A stretch of 52,477 nucleotides of DNA, from contig RPFO01001990.1 in NCBI GenBank assembly GCA_009746045.1, positions 1-52,477 of the forward strand. Direction: 5' to 3'. This DNA is from Mesostigma viride. Its lineage: Eukaryota; Streptophyta; Mesostigmatophyceae; Mesostigmatales; Mesostigmataceae. The position numbers and the translations under genes are program-made. The notes beneath the pieces are model-generated. The model had not been told where the DNA came from. It worked only from the letters and a program-made list of their open reading frames with translations, and made no database searches. Below are positions 8,868-17,330 of the stretch, piece after piece (the stretch's first letter is position 1; each line of letters starts with the position of its first letter).

Positions 8868-9371
8868 ATGATATGTAAAAATTCAATTGTAACTTCTTCT
8901 TCTAAATTATTCTACAAAATGTTTTTTATTGCTATTTCTATAGAAATACTTGAATATAATTATATATATCCATTATGCATTGAAATAGCTCAACATTCTG
9001 GCAATATAAAAATAGCTTTATGTCTAAAAGAGATATTACAAAAGAAAAAATATAATTTGATTTTGCTAAAAATCGCTTCTATAGTTATAAGCAATTTTTT
9101 ATCAACTAATACATATTCTTTTATTTATACACCATATGATGTTGAAATCTTGTTTTCTAATTTATTATTAGAGAAATATGAAAAAGACAAAGAAATGTCT
9201 TATATGATAGATGTTTTTACAAAATTAAGTCATTTAAAACAAAATATAATTTATCCTTATTTATTTAATCAATTAAAACATGATTGTAATAAAAAACATA
9301 TATTTCTTTTGTTAAAAAAAATTGATTATACGGATATATCTACGTTCACACACTCAATTTTTATAAAATAG
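8868..9371 (+). CDS. Unrecognised protein, orf167 (copy 1)
   Basis: A 167-residue frame between petA and petL, intact in three of four copies. I do not recognise the family. The protein is rich in Ile, Leu, Lys, Tyr and Asn and looks mostly helical. A moderately hydrophobic N-terminal stretch (about 17-45) contains YIYPLCIEIAQHSG, and a second lies near 60-75 (ILLKIASIVISNFL). There is no clear transmembrane pattern, cofactor motif or cleavage signal. Spacing is 131 nt after petA and 226 nt before petL, all in one direction, so it may share a transcript with petA-petL-petG. It could be a fast-evolving ycf or a lineage-specific ORF. No Shine-Dalgarno is evident. Confidence 0.65.
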   Translation: MICKNSIVTSSSKLFYKMFFIAISIEILEYNYIYPLCIEIAQHSGNIKIALCLKEILQKKKYNLILLKIASIVISNFLSTNTYSFIYTPYDVEILFSNLLLEKYEKDKEMSYMIDVFTKLSHLKQNIIYPYLFNQLKHDCNKKHIFLLLKKIDYTDISTFTHSIFIK

Positions 9372-9597
9372 AGATTTAATTTCTGTTTTTAAGATGTCAA
9401 TGACTTTCTTTATCTTTTATTGTCTGAATAATTACATGTTTAGTATACAAATAATTATTTCAAAATATTTTATTTATTTTTTGCATGCAAACATGATTAC
9501 ATAGCATTATATAGAAAGTATTTTTAGCAATACTTTTGTACAAATAAAGATCTTTGTATACTAGTTTTATAGTCTTATATTTAATAGGAGATTATTC

Positions 9598-9693
9598 ATG
9601 TTCACAGTTGTAAGTTATTTAGGTATATTAGCTGCGTTTGCTCTAGTTACTATTGGTATTTTTTTAGTATTAAGAACAATACAATTAATTTAA
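9598..9693 (+). CDS. petL: PetL, cytochrome b6f subunit VI (copy 1)
   Basis: A 31-residue single-span protein (MFTVVSYLGILAAFALVTIG, ending RTIQLI), which matches PetL in length and layout. PetL sits at the edge of the b6f dimer and helps its stability. AGGAG about 8 nt before the ATG decides the start. petG follows 124 nt downstream. Confidence 0.93.
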   Translation: MFTVVSYLGILAAFALVTIGIFLVLRTIQLI

Positions 9694-9817
9694 AACATAT
9701 ATTTGTTTATTTGTCTAAAAGATATAACATATATAGTCTAAACTATTAATTATTTTTTTTACTATATATGACATTTTAAATAAAAACGGAAACTCAATTT
9801 TTTATTTTTACAAATTT

Positions 9818-9931
9818 ATGGTTGAATCTCTTTTGTCTGGAATTGTATTAGGTATGATTCCTATTACTTTAGCAGGATTATTTGTTACAGCTTATTTACA
9901 GTATAGACGTGGTGATCAATTAAAAATATAA
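9818..9931 (+). CDS. petG: PetG, cytochrome b6f subunit V (copy 1)
   Basis: A 37-residue protein, [20 protein letters not shown] and ending YRRGDQLKI, the near-invariant PetG sequence. It has one transmembrane helix and is required for b6f assembly. The stop codon overlaps the left arm of the following hairpin. Confidence 0.97.
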   Translation: MVESLLSGIVLGMIPITLAGLFVTAYLQYRRGDQLKI

Positions 9932-9965
9932 TTTGATCATTTTCTAATGATCAAATTATATTTTT
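9922..9965. terminator. 20-bp hairpin overlapping the petG stop
   Basis: Perfect arms 9922-9941 and 9946-9965 with a TTCT loop, ending in a T-run, make it a strong rho-independent-like structure. It starts inside the last petG codons. It is one of two hairpins between convergent petG and ycf65. Equivalents: 15074-15117, 37410-37453, 43054-43097. Confidence 0.75.
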
Positions 9966-10010
9966 AAGATTTTTCAAAACTTTTTAAAAATATTGATTTT
10001 ATTACTAAAT

Positions 10011-10054
10011 AAAAAAGATGATGGAGTATTTCAGAATACTCCATCATCTTTTTT
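10011..10054. terminator. bidirectional 20-bp hairpin between petG and ycf65
   Basis: AAAAAAGATGATGGAGTATT (10011-10030), loop TCAG, then its exact complement (10035-10054) with extra T's. An A-run on one side and a T-run on the other make it work as a terminator in both directions, facing both petG and ycf65. Equivalents: 14985-15028, 37499-37542, 42965-43008. Confidence 0.75.
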
Positions 10055-10277
10055 TATTTTTATATAGTATTAAAAAAATATTTTATATTTTTAATAAATA
10101 TTTACTATCTATTTTTGAAAATAATAATAAATTTATTTCTTTTTTTTGATTCATTTCTATTTTTTTTAATAATCAGAAAATTATATTTAGTTTAAATTTT
10201 GCAATTTTTTGACATGAATACAAAAAGCTATTATTTGAATAGTTATGAAATAAATTTTTTAATATTTTAATGTATAA

Positions 10278-10598
10278 CTAATTTTCATAAAGACAATTAG
10301 CAAATTTATCAGTGAATATGCAATTAGGAAATTTTGCTTGAGCTTCTGACAATGAAGGTTTTTTTTCATCTTCTTGCCAATAATTAATTACATCTGTCGT
10401 TTGATTAAGTAATGCAATAGATTCATCATAAGAGATCCATGGCTTATTAGCTAAAGCATCTTTTAATTCTTCCCATGCATCTTTACGAGGCCAGAAAAAA
10501 TATTCAGTGATAGGACTATTTCCTCTATTTGTGACTTGATCTACTGTTACAGCTAAATTTTTTTCTAACCAAAGAAATTTAAGTACAAATTTCTGCAA
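10278..10598 (-). CDS. ycf65: Ycf65 / PSRP-3, plastid ribosomal protein cS23 (copy 1), probable TTG start
   Basis: A small-subunit ribosomal protein of cyanobacteria and plastids. Diagnostic features are FLWLEKNLAVTVDQV, FFWPRKDAWEELK and the helix ending VINYWQE. Family members usually begin about ten residues before the LWLE motif. Here that position is a TTG preceded at 6 nt by AAGGAGG, the best Shine-Dalgarno in the window, giving 106 residues. An in-frame ATG at 10649 would add 17 atypical residues, lacks a Shine-Dalgarno, and lies in a small leader hairpin. I choose TTG. The gene faces petG, with its 5' end towards trnV. Confidence 0.9.
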   Translation of the reverse strand: MQKFVLKFLWLEKNLAVTVDQVTNRGNSPITEYFFWPRKDAWEELKDALANKPWISYDESIALLNQTTDVINYWQEDEKKPSLSEAQAKFPNCIFTDKFANCLYEN

Positions 10599-10804
10599 CG
10601 GATACCTCCTTTTTACTGTAGATGAATTTTGTTTTATAAAAATATTCATCTATATCTGTATAATATATTTTTTTAGAGAAAATATATTTTCTATACTAAA
10701 AAATATATTTTAAATTATTAGACAATTGAATCCAACTATGTATATAAAGAATATATTAAAAAATTTATGTATGGAATACATTTATGATAACATGCGTTGC
10801 ATAA

Positions 10805-10878
10805 GGAGGCATAGCTCAGTTGGTTAGAGCGCTATGTTGACATCGTAGAGGTCACTGGTTCGAATCCAGTTGTCTCCA
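10805..10878 (+). tRNA. trnV-GAC: tRNA-Val(GAC), copy 1
   Basis: The anticodon loop TTGACAT, closed by CTATG/CGTAG, reads GAC. The acceptor GGAGGCA pairs with TGTCTCC using one G-U pair. The discriminator is A. In land plants this gene sits beside 16S rRNA, but here it lies between ycf65 and trnE. Confidence 0.94.
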
Positions 10879-10932
10879 AATGTTTTTAAAATATATAAAA
10901 TAAAATAAAATAAATAAATTTTTTATATATTA

Positions 10933-11005
10933 TACCCCCAGGGGAATTCGAATCCCCGTTACCTCCGTGAAAGGGAGATGTCCTAGGCCTCTAAACGATG
11001 GGGGC
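10933..11005 (-). tRNA. trnE-UUC: tRNA-Glu(UUC), copy 1
   Basis: This matches the highly conserved plastid tRNA-Glu: acceptor GCCCCCA, anticodon loop CTTTCAC (TTC) and T arm GGGATTCGAATTCCCC. It serves translation and, as established for plastids, the first step of chlorophyll and haem synthesis. A consensus promoter lies just upstream. Confidence 0.97.
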
Positions 11006-11019
11006 TTTTCACGTTCAAT

Positions 11020-11048
11020 ATGATAATAAATTTGATAATTTGTGTCAA
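11020..11048 (-). promoter_or_regulatory. sigma70-type promoter of trnE (copy 1)
   Basis: On the minus strand TTGACA (11043-11048) is followed after exactly 17 nt by TATCAT (11020-11025), 14 nt before the tRNA start. This is the best consensus promoter for the bacterial-type plastid polymerase seen in the window. It is identical in the other copies (13990-14018 in copy 2). Confidence 0.75.
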
Positions 11049-11219
11049 CACTTTCTATTCGAAATAACGACATTTTATAAATAAAGAATAGAAAATAAAA
11101 ATTTTTCCCAACACTTGTTTTTTTATTTACACAGTCTAGAAAAAATTTTAAAGATCAATTTTTTTTATTCATTATAAACTAATCTATATATTTCATCAAA
11201 AGTTTTGGAGTTAATCGAT

Positions 11220-12266
11220 GTGAGTATTTTAATAGACAATATTTCAAAAAAATTTGGCAATTTTCAAGCACTGAATCATATTAATTTGGAAATTAAAAGT
11301 GGATCTATAATTGCCTTGTTGGGCCCCTCTGGTTCTGGTAAGTCTACATTATTAAGAATAATAGCTGGATTAGATACGCCAGATGAAGGGACAATTTGGA
11401 TATCTGGCAAAAATGCTAGTGGTTATTCTATACAGTCACGTAATATAGGTTTTGTATTTCAAAATTATGCTTTATTTAAAAATATGACTGTATACGATAA
11501 TATTGCATTTGGATTAGAATTACGTCGTATTTCATTTAATGATATATCTAGAAAAGTTAATAAATTATTAGAATTAGTTCAATTACAAAATCTTGGACAT
11601 AGATATCCTGCTCAACTTTCAGGAGGTCAACGTCAACGTATAGCTTTAGCAAGAGCTTTAGCTATAGAACCCAAAGTTTTGTTGCTTGATGAACCATTTG
11701 GTGCTTTAGATGCAAGAGTCAGAAAAAATTTAAGAGCATGGTTAAGAGATTTACACAATAAATTTTCCATAACTACTATTATTGTCACACATGATCAACA
11801 AGAAGCTATGGAAATTGCAGATGAAATTGTTGTATTTAATTCTGGTCGTATTGAACAAATTGGTAAGCCGCAAGATATTTATGATCAACCTGCAACTCCA
11901 TTTGTGTTTAGCCTTTTAGGTTATGTTAATAAAATTTCTTTTGATAATGAAATAGCAAATTTTCTTTTATCTTCTTTTCCAGAAAAACAATCTGTTTTGA
12001 TGCAAGAAAAACAATTTTATATAAGACCACATCAAATTGTTATTAGTAAACAATCAAATGAATCTAATTATTCAGCAAAAATTGAAAATTTACTTTATAT
12101 TGGTAATTGGATACATTTAGATATATATGTTGCTTCTTTCAATGTTAATTTAAAAGTACACGTAAGTCCTAAAGAATTTGATAATCTTCAGCTTAAATCT
12201 TTTCAAGAAAATATATATGTAAGTTTACGTTCAAAAGGTAAAGAACCTATTAGATTCTTAGAATAA
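11220..12266 (+). CDS. cysA: CysA, sulfate/thiosulfate ABC transporter ATPase (copy 1), probable GTG start
   Basis: The ATPase of a sulfate import system at the plastid envelope; the permease partner CysT is not in this window. The motifs are complete: GPSGSGKST (Walker A, about residue 34), FQNYALF (Q-loop), LSGGQRQR (signature), VLLLDEPFGALDAR (Walker B and D-loop) and THDQQEAM (H-loop). A regulatory C-terminal domain follows. The length is 348 residues from GTG (11220), which fits the family start before ILIDNISKKFG. GGAG lies 9 nt upstream. The frame extends to a TTG at 11205 without support. An ATG-TGA start-stop overlaps the GTG. Confidence 0.95.
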   Translation: MSILIDNISKKFGNFQALNHINLEIKSGSIIALLGPSGSGKSTLLRIIAGLDTPDEGTIWISGKNASGYSIQSRNIGFVFQNYALFKNMTVYDNIAFGLELRRISFNDISRKVNKLLELVQLQNLGHRYPAQLSGGQRQRIALARALAIEPKVLLLDEPFGALDARVRKNLRAWLRDLHNKFSITTIIVTHDQQEAMEIADEIVVFNSGRIEQIGKPQDIYDQPATPFVFSLLGYVNKISFDNEIANFLLSSFPEKQSVLMQEKQFYIRPHQIVISKQSNESNYSAKIENLLYIGNWIHLDIYVASFNVNLKVHVSPKEFDNLQLKSFQENIYVSLRSKGKEPIRFLE

Positions 12267-12376
12267 GTATTATATAATTTAAATATTTGATATTAATTTT
12301 TTCAATTTACATATTTAATAGATTTAATTAAATCAGAAACTAAATATTAATTGAATTTTTTGATCAATTTTTTAAT

Positions 12377-12447
12377 AGCCTTAAGATAATTGAACTCGTG
12401 ACCTTCTCCTTAAATATTTGATGCTCATAAGCAATAGCATATAAGGG
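12377..12447 (-). pseudogene. trnT-GGU: tRNA-Thr(GGU), corrupted copy 1
   Basis: The position and the T arm match trnT in copies 2-4, but the anticodon arm and D arm are replaced by a run lacking the GGT anticodon, and the acceptor is damaged. It lies in the left arm next to the palindrome centre, where forward and reverse sequence seem mixed. It is not believable as a functional gene. Confidence 0.75.
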
Positions 12448-12476
12448 TATTTGATATATTCAAAATATAATAAAAA

Positions 12477-12555
12477 GGGTCGAGCTGGATTCGAACCAAT
12501 GTAGGCGTAGCCAATCGGATTGTAAATCCGCCCCCTAGCCACTCGGGCTCGGCCC
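12477..12555. pseudogene. trnY-GUA: chimeric tRNA-Tyr at the centre of palindrome 1
   Basis: The ends resemble trnY on both strands at once. The left part is the minus-strand T arm, the central anticodon hairpin CGGATTGTAAATCCG reads as plus strand, and the right end is again the plus-strand 3' acceptor. The palindrome centre (about 12519) falls in this self-complementary anticodon stem. It is a collapsed fold-back junction, not a real gene. Confidence 0.8.
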
Positions 12556-12587
12556 TTTTTTTTCATTATATTTTGAATATATAAAAA

Positions 12588-12659
12588 GCCCTTATAGCTC
12601 AGTGGTAGAGCATCTCCTTGGTAAGGAGAAGGTCACGAGTTCAATTCTCGTTAAGGGCT
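12588..12659 (+). tRNA. trnT-GGU: tRNA-Thr(GGU), copy 2
   Basis: An intact 72-nt tRNA: acceptor GCCCTTA/TAAGGGC, anticodon loop TTGGTAA closed by CTCCT/AGGAG, and T arm with GTTCAATTC. The anticodon is GGU. It faces away from cysA across about 110 nt. Confidence 0.95.
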
Positions 12660-12771
12660 AATTAAAAAAATGATCAAAAAAATTCAATTCATATTTAGTT
12701 TCTGATTTAATTAAATCTATTAAATATGTAAATTGAAAAAATTAATATCAAATATTTAAATTATATAATAC

Positions 12772-13818
12772 TTATTCTAAGAATCTAATAGGTTCTTTAC
12801 CTTTTGAACGTAAACTTACATATATATTTTCTTGAAAAGATTTAAGCTGAAGATTATCAAATTCTTTAGGACTTACGTGTACTTTTAAATTAACATTGAA
12901 AGAAGCAACATATATATCTAAATGTATCCAATTACCAATATAAAGTAAATTTTCAATTTTTGCTGAATAATTAGATTCATTTGATTGTTTACTAATAACA
13001 ATTTGATGTGGTCTTATATAAAATTGTTTTTCTTGCATCAAAACAGATTGTTTTTCTGGAAAAGAAGATAAAAGAAAATTTGCTATTTCATTATCAAAAG
13101 AAATTTTATTAACATAACCTAAAAGGCTAAACACAAATGGAGTTGCAGGTTGATCATAAATATCTTGCGGCTTACCAATTTGTTCAATACGACCAGAATT
13201 AAATACAACAATTTCATCTGCAATTTCCATAGCTTCTTGTTGATCATGTGTGACAATAATAGTAGTTATGGAAAATTTATTGTGTAAATCTCTTAACCAT
13301 GCTCTTAAATTTTTTCTGACTCTTGCATCTAAAGCACCAAATGGTTCATCAAGCAACAAAACTTTGGGTTCTATAGCTAAAGCTCTTGCTAAAGCTATAC
13401 GTTGACGTTGACCTCCTGAAAGTTGAGCAGGATATCTATGTCCAAGATTTTGTAATTGAACTAATTCTAATAATTTATTAACTTTTCTAGATATATCATT
13501 AAATGAAATACGACGTAATTCTAATCCAAATGCAATATTATCGTATACAGTCATATTTTTAAATAAAGCATAATTTTGAAATACAAAACCTATATTACGT
13601 GACTGTATAGAATAACCACTAGCATTTTTGCCAGATATCCAAATTGTCCCTTCATCTGGCGTATCTAATCCAGCTATTATTCTTAATAATGTAGACTTAC
13701 CAGAACCAGAGGGGCCCAACAAGGCAATTATAGATCCACTTTTAATTTCCAAATTAATATGATTCAGTGCTTGAAAATTGCCAAATTTTTTTGAAATATT
13801 GTCTATTAAAATACTCAC
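12772..13818 (-). CDS. cysA: CysA, copy 2
   Basis: Reverse-orientation copy with a translation identical to 11220-12266 and the same GTG start overlapped by ATG-TGA. Frame intact. Confidence 0.95.
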   Translation of the reverse strand: MSILIDNISKKFGNFQALNHINLEIKSGSIIALLGPSGSGKSTLLRIIAGLDTPDEGTIWISGKNASGYSIQSRNIGFVFQNYALFKNMTVYDNIAFGLELRRISFNDISRKVNKLLELVQLQNLGHRYPAQLSGGQRQRIALARALAIEPKVLLLDEPFGALDARVRKNLRAWLRDLHNKFSITTIIVTHDQQEAMEIADEIVVFNSGRIEQIGKPQDIYDQPATPFVFSLLGYVNKISFDNEIANFLLSSFPEKQSVLMQEKQFYIRPHQIVISKQSNESNYSAKIENLLYIGNWIHLDIYVASFNVNLKVHVSPKEFDNLQLKSFQENIYVSLRSKGKEPIRFLE

Positions 13819-13989
13819 ATCGATTAACTCCAAAACTTTTGATGAAATATATAGATTAGTTTATAATGAATAAAAAAAATTGATCTTTAAAATTTTTTCT
13901 AGACTGTGTAAATAAAAAAACAAGTGTTGGGAAAAATTTTTATTTTCTATTCTTTATTTATAAAATGTCGTTATTTCGAATAGAAAGTG

Positions 13990-14018
13990 TTGACACAAAT
14001 TATCAAATTTATTATCAT
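13990..14018 (+). promoter_or_regulatory. trnE promoter, copy 2
   Basis: TTGACA (13990-13995), a 17-nt spacer, TATCAT (14013-14018), then 14 nt to trnE. Confidence 0.75.
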
Positions 14019-14032
14019 ATTGAACGTGAAAA

Positions 14033-14105
14033 GCCCCCATCGTTTAGAGGCCTAGGACATCTCCCTTTCACGGAGGTAACGGGGATTCGAATTCCCCTGG
14101 GGGTA
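14033..14105 (+). tRNA. trnE-UUC: tRNA-Glu(UUC), copy 2
   Basis: Identical to copy 1 and intact, with anticodon TTC. Confidence 0.97.
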
Positions 14106-14160
14106 TAATATAATAAAAAATTTATTTATTTTATTTTATTTTATATATTTTAAAAACATT

Positions 14161-14234
14161 TGGAGACAACTGGATTCGAACCAGTGACCTCTACGATGTC
14201 AACATAGCGCTCTAACCAACTGAGCTATGCCTCC
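14161..14234 (-). tRNA. trnV-GAC: tRNA-Val(GAC), copy 2
   Basis: Identical to copy 1 and intact, with anticodon GAC. Confidence 0.94.
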
Positions 14235-14388
14235 TTATGCAACGCATGTTATCATAAATGTATTCCATACATAAATTTTTTAATATATTCTTTATATACA
14301 TAGTTGGATTCAATTGTCTAATAATTTAAAATATATTTTTTAGTATAGAAAATATATTTTCTCTAAAAAAATATATTATACAGATATA

Positions 14389-14418
14389 GATGAATATTTT
14401 TATAAAACAAAATTCATC
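14389..14418 (+). promoter_or_regulatory. leader hairpin and Shine-Dalgarno region of ycf65 (copy 2)
   Basis: GATGAAT (14389-14395) pairs with ATTCATC (14412-14418). The stem hides the upstream in-frame ATG at 14390. AAGGAGG follows at 14428-14434 and the TTG start is at 14441. The layout suggests that the ATG is leader sequence. Confidence 0.45.
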
Positions 14419-14440
14419 TACAGTAAAAAGGAGGTATCCG

Positions 14441-14761
14441 TTGCAGAAATTTGTACTTAAATTTCTTTGGTTAGAAAAAAATTTAGCTGTAACAGTAGAT
14501 CAAGTCACAAATAGAGGAAATAGTCCTATCACTGAATATTTTTTCTGGCCTCGTAAAGATGCATGGGAAGAATTAAAAGATGCTTTAGCTAATAAGCCAT
14601 GGATCTCTTATGATGAATCTATTGCATTACTTAATCAAACGACAGATGTAATTAATTATTGGCAAGAAGATGAAAAAAAACCTTCATTGTCAGAAGCTCA
14701 AGCAAAATTTCCTAATTGCATATTCACTGATAAATTTGCTAATTGTCTTTATGAAAATTAG
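14441..14761 (+). CDS. ycf65: Ycf65 / PSRP-3, copy 2 (TTG start)
   Basis: Same protein as 10278-10598, read here on the plus strand. The frame is open from the ATG at 14390, but the TTG at 14441 is preferred because AAGGAGG lies 6 nt upstream and the family N-terminus begins here. Confidence 0.9.
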   Translation: MQKFVLKFLWLEKNLAVTVDQVTNRGNSPITEYFFWPRKDAWEELKDALANKPWISYDESIALLNQTTDVINYWQEDEKKPSLSEAQAKFPNCIFTDKFANCLYEN

Positions 14762-14984
14762 TTATACATTAAAATATTAAAAAATTTATTTCATAACTAT
14801 TCAAATAATAGCTTTTTGTATTCATGTCAAAAAATTGCAAAATTTAAACTAAATATAATTTTCTGATTATTAAAAAAAATAGAAATGAATCAAAAAAAAG
14901 AAATAAATTTATTATTATTTTCAAAAATAGATAGTAAATATTTATTAAAAATATAAAATATTTTTTTAATACTATATAAAAATA

Positions 14985-15117
14985 AAAAAAGATGATGGAG
15001 TATTCTGAAATACTCCATCATCTTTTTTATTTAGTAATAAAATCAATATTTTTAAAAAGTTTTGAAAAATCTTAAAAATATAATTTGATCATTAGAAAAT
15101 GATCAAATTATATTTTT
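14985..15117. terminator. double hairpin between ycf65 and petG (copy 2)
   Basis: Two 20-bp hairpins, at 14985-15028 and 15074-15117, match those described for copy 1. The second overlaps the petG stop. Confidence 0.7.
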
Positions 15118-15221
15118 AATTGATCACCACGTCTATACTGTAAATAAGCTGTAACAAATAATCCTGCTAAAGTAATAGGAATCATACCTAATACAATTCC
15201 AGACAAAAGAGATTCAACCAT
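15108..15221 (-). CDS. petG: PetG, copy 2
   Basis: Intact 37-residue PetG, identical to copy 1. Confidence 0.96.
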   Translation of the reverse strand: MVESLLSGIVLGMIPITLAGLFVTAYLQYRRGDQLKI

Positions 15222-15345
15222 AAATTTGTAAAAATAAAAAATTGAGTTTCCGTTTTTATTTAAAATGTCATATATAGTAAAAAAAATAATTAATAGTTTA
15301 GACTATATATGTTATATCTTTTAGACAAATAAACAAATATATGTT

Positions 15346-15441
15346 TTAAATTAATTGTATTGTTCTTAATACTAAAAAAATACCAATAGTAACTAGAGCA
15401 AACGCAGCTAATATACCTAAATAACTTACAACTGTGAACAT
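15346..15441 (-). CDS. petL: PetL, copy 2
   Basis: Intact 31-residue PetL, identical to copy 1, with the same AGGAG ribosome binding site. Confidence 0.93.
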   Translation of the reverse strand: MFTVVSYLGILAAFALVTIGIFLVLRTIQLI

Positions 15442-15667
15442 GAATAATCTCCTATTAAATATAAGACTATAAAACTAGTATACAAAGATCTTTATTTGTA
15501 CAAAAGTATTGCTAAAAATACTTTCTATATAATGCTATGTAATCATGTTTGCATGCAAAAAATAAATAAAATATTTTGAAATAATTATTTGTATACTAAA
15601 CATGTAATTATTCAGACAATAAAAGATAAAGAAAGTCATTGACATCTTAAAAACAGAAATTAAATCT

Positions 15668-16171
15668 CTATTTTATAAAAATTGAGTGTGTGAACGTAGA
15701 TATATCCGTATAATCAATTTTTTTTAACAAAAGAAATATATGTTTTTTATTACAATCATGTTTTAATTGATTAAATAAATAAGGATAAATTATATTTTGT
15801 TTTAAATGACTTAATTTTGTAAAAACATCTATCATATAAGACATTTCTTTGTCTTTTTCATATTTCTCTAATAATAAATTAGAAAACAAGATTTCAACAT
15901 CATATGGTGTATAAATAAAAGAATATGTATTAGTTGATAAAAAATTGCTTATAACTATAGAAGCGATTTTTAGCAAAATCAAATTATATTTTTTCTTTTG
16001 TAATATCTCTTTTAGACATAAAGCTATTTTTATATTGCCAGAATGTTGAGCTATTTCAATGCATAATGGATATATATAATTATATTCAAGTATTTCTATA
16101 GAAATAGCAATAAAAAACATTTTGTAGAATAATTTAGAAGAAGAAGTTACAATTGAATTTTTACATATCAT
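15668..16171 (-). CDS. orf167, copy 2
   Basis: Intact, with a translation identical to 8868-9371. The product is not recognised. Confidence 0.65.
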   Translation of the reverse strand: MICKNSIVTSSSKLFYKMFFIAISIEILEYNYIYPLCIEIAQHSGNIKIALCLKEILQKKKYNLILLKIASIVISNFLSTNTYSFIYTPYDVEILFSNLLLEKYEKDKEMSYMIDVFTKLSHLKQNIIYPYLFNQLKHDCNKKHIFLLLKKIDYTDISTFTHSIFIK

Positions 16172-16302
16172 TACATCAAATTAATTTCACACTTATCGTC
16201 ATAAGATATGAATCAAACACTTAAGTTATGTGTATTGAAAAGAAGATCACTTATTTATAATATTCTTTTCAATACAATAAGAATTAAGAAAATGAGTTAA
16301 TT

Positions 16303-17244
16303 CTAGAAATTAGATTCTGCAATTTGTACTCTTTCAAATTGTTTCTTTTTCAAGACTAAGAATACTTGTCCTAAAGTAGAAAGAATCAAAAATGCTATTA
16401 ACCATTTAATACGAACTGGATTTTGTAATACTACTTCTGTATCCATTTGTCCAAAACCACCTACATTTGGATTATCAGTAATAGGTTGTCCAGTAACAAC
16501 AGTATCACCTTTAGCTACAATTAATTCTGGTCCTACAGGTACTGTATCAACAACAGTGCCATCTTTAGTTTCTATAGAAATTTTGTAAGCTTTTTTCTCT
16601 TTAATAATATCTGTAATTGTTCCACTGACAGAAGCATTGTATACAGTATTATTACTTTTACTACCATCCGGATACACTTGACCTCTTCCTCTATTTGCAC
16701 CTACACTAATAGGGTATTTAATGAAATATGTTCCTTTATCTTTCGCTGGATCAGGAGATAAAATAGGAAAAACAATTTCTCTATTTTTATCACCTGGAAT
16801 AGGACCAATAACAAGAATATTTTCATTTGCTGCATTATAAGGTTGAAAATATAAATTGCTAATTTTACTTTTCATCTCTTCAGGAATTCTATCTTGAGGA
16901 GCTAGTTTGAAACCTTCAGGTAAAATTAAAACAGCACCTACATTAAGAGGTCCTTTTTTGCCATTGCCTAAAACCTGCTGAACTTGTGTATCATATGGTA
17001 TTTTTACAACAGCTTCAAAAACAGTATCAGGTAGAACTGCTTGAGGAACTTCAATGTCTACTGGTTTTTTAGCCAAATGACAATTAGCACATACAATTCT
17101 GCCAGTTGCTTCTCTTGGAGAAGCATAATTTTGCTGTGCAAAAATTGGATAAGCTTCAGAAGACAAAGGCATAAATATTGTGCCAATGATAAGGAATAAA
17201 GCTATAATTTTTTTATTTGATAAAAATGAAAACATGTTTTGCAT
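16303..17244 (-). CDS. petA: Cytochrome f, copy 2
   Basis: Intact 313-residue precursor identical to copy 1, with the CANCH haem site. A 13-bp hairpin follows the stop. Confidence 0.98.
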   Translation of the reverse strand: MQNMFSFLSNKKIIALFLIIGTIFMPLSSEAYPIFAQQNYASPREATGRIVCANCHLAKKPVDIEVPQAVLPDTVFEAVVKIPYDTQVQQVLGNGKKGPLNVGAVLILPEGFKLAPQDRIPEEMKSKISNLYFQPYNAANENILVIGPIPGDKNREIVFPILSPDPAKDKGTYFIKYPISVGANRGRGQVYPDGSKSNNTVYNASVSGTITDIIKEKKAYKISIETKDGTVVDTVPVGPELIVAKGDTVVTGQPITDNPNVGGFGQMDTEVVLQNPVRIKWLIAFLILSTLGQVFLVLKKKQFERVQIAESNF

Positions 17245-17330
17245 TATTAGACATAATTGTTAATCTAAATTTTCTTTATAAAATAATTGTAACTAGAAAA
17301 AATGTTAAATTAATTTTTTTGTTTTAATAT

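Noticed and set aside
12381-12566. 61-residue frame across the palindrome centre
   Set aside because: It is made from scrambled trnT and trnY sequence.
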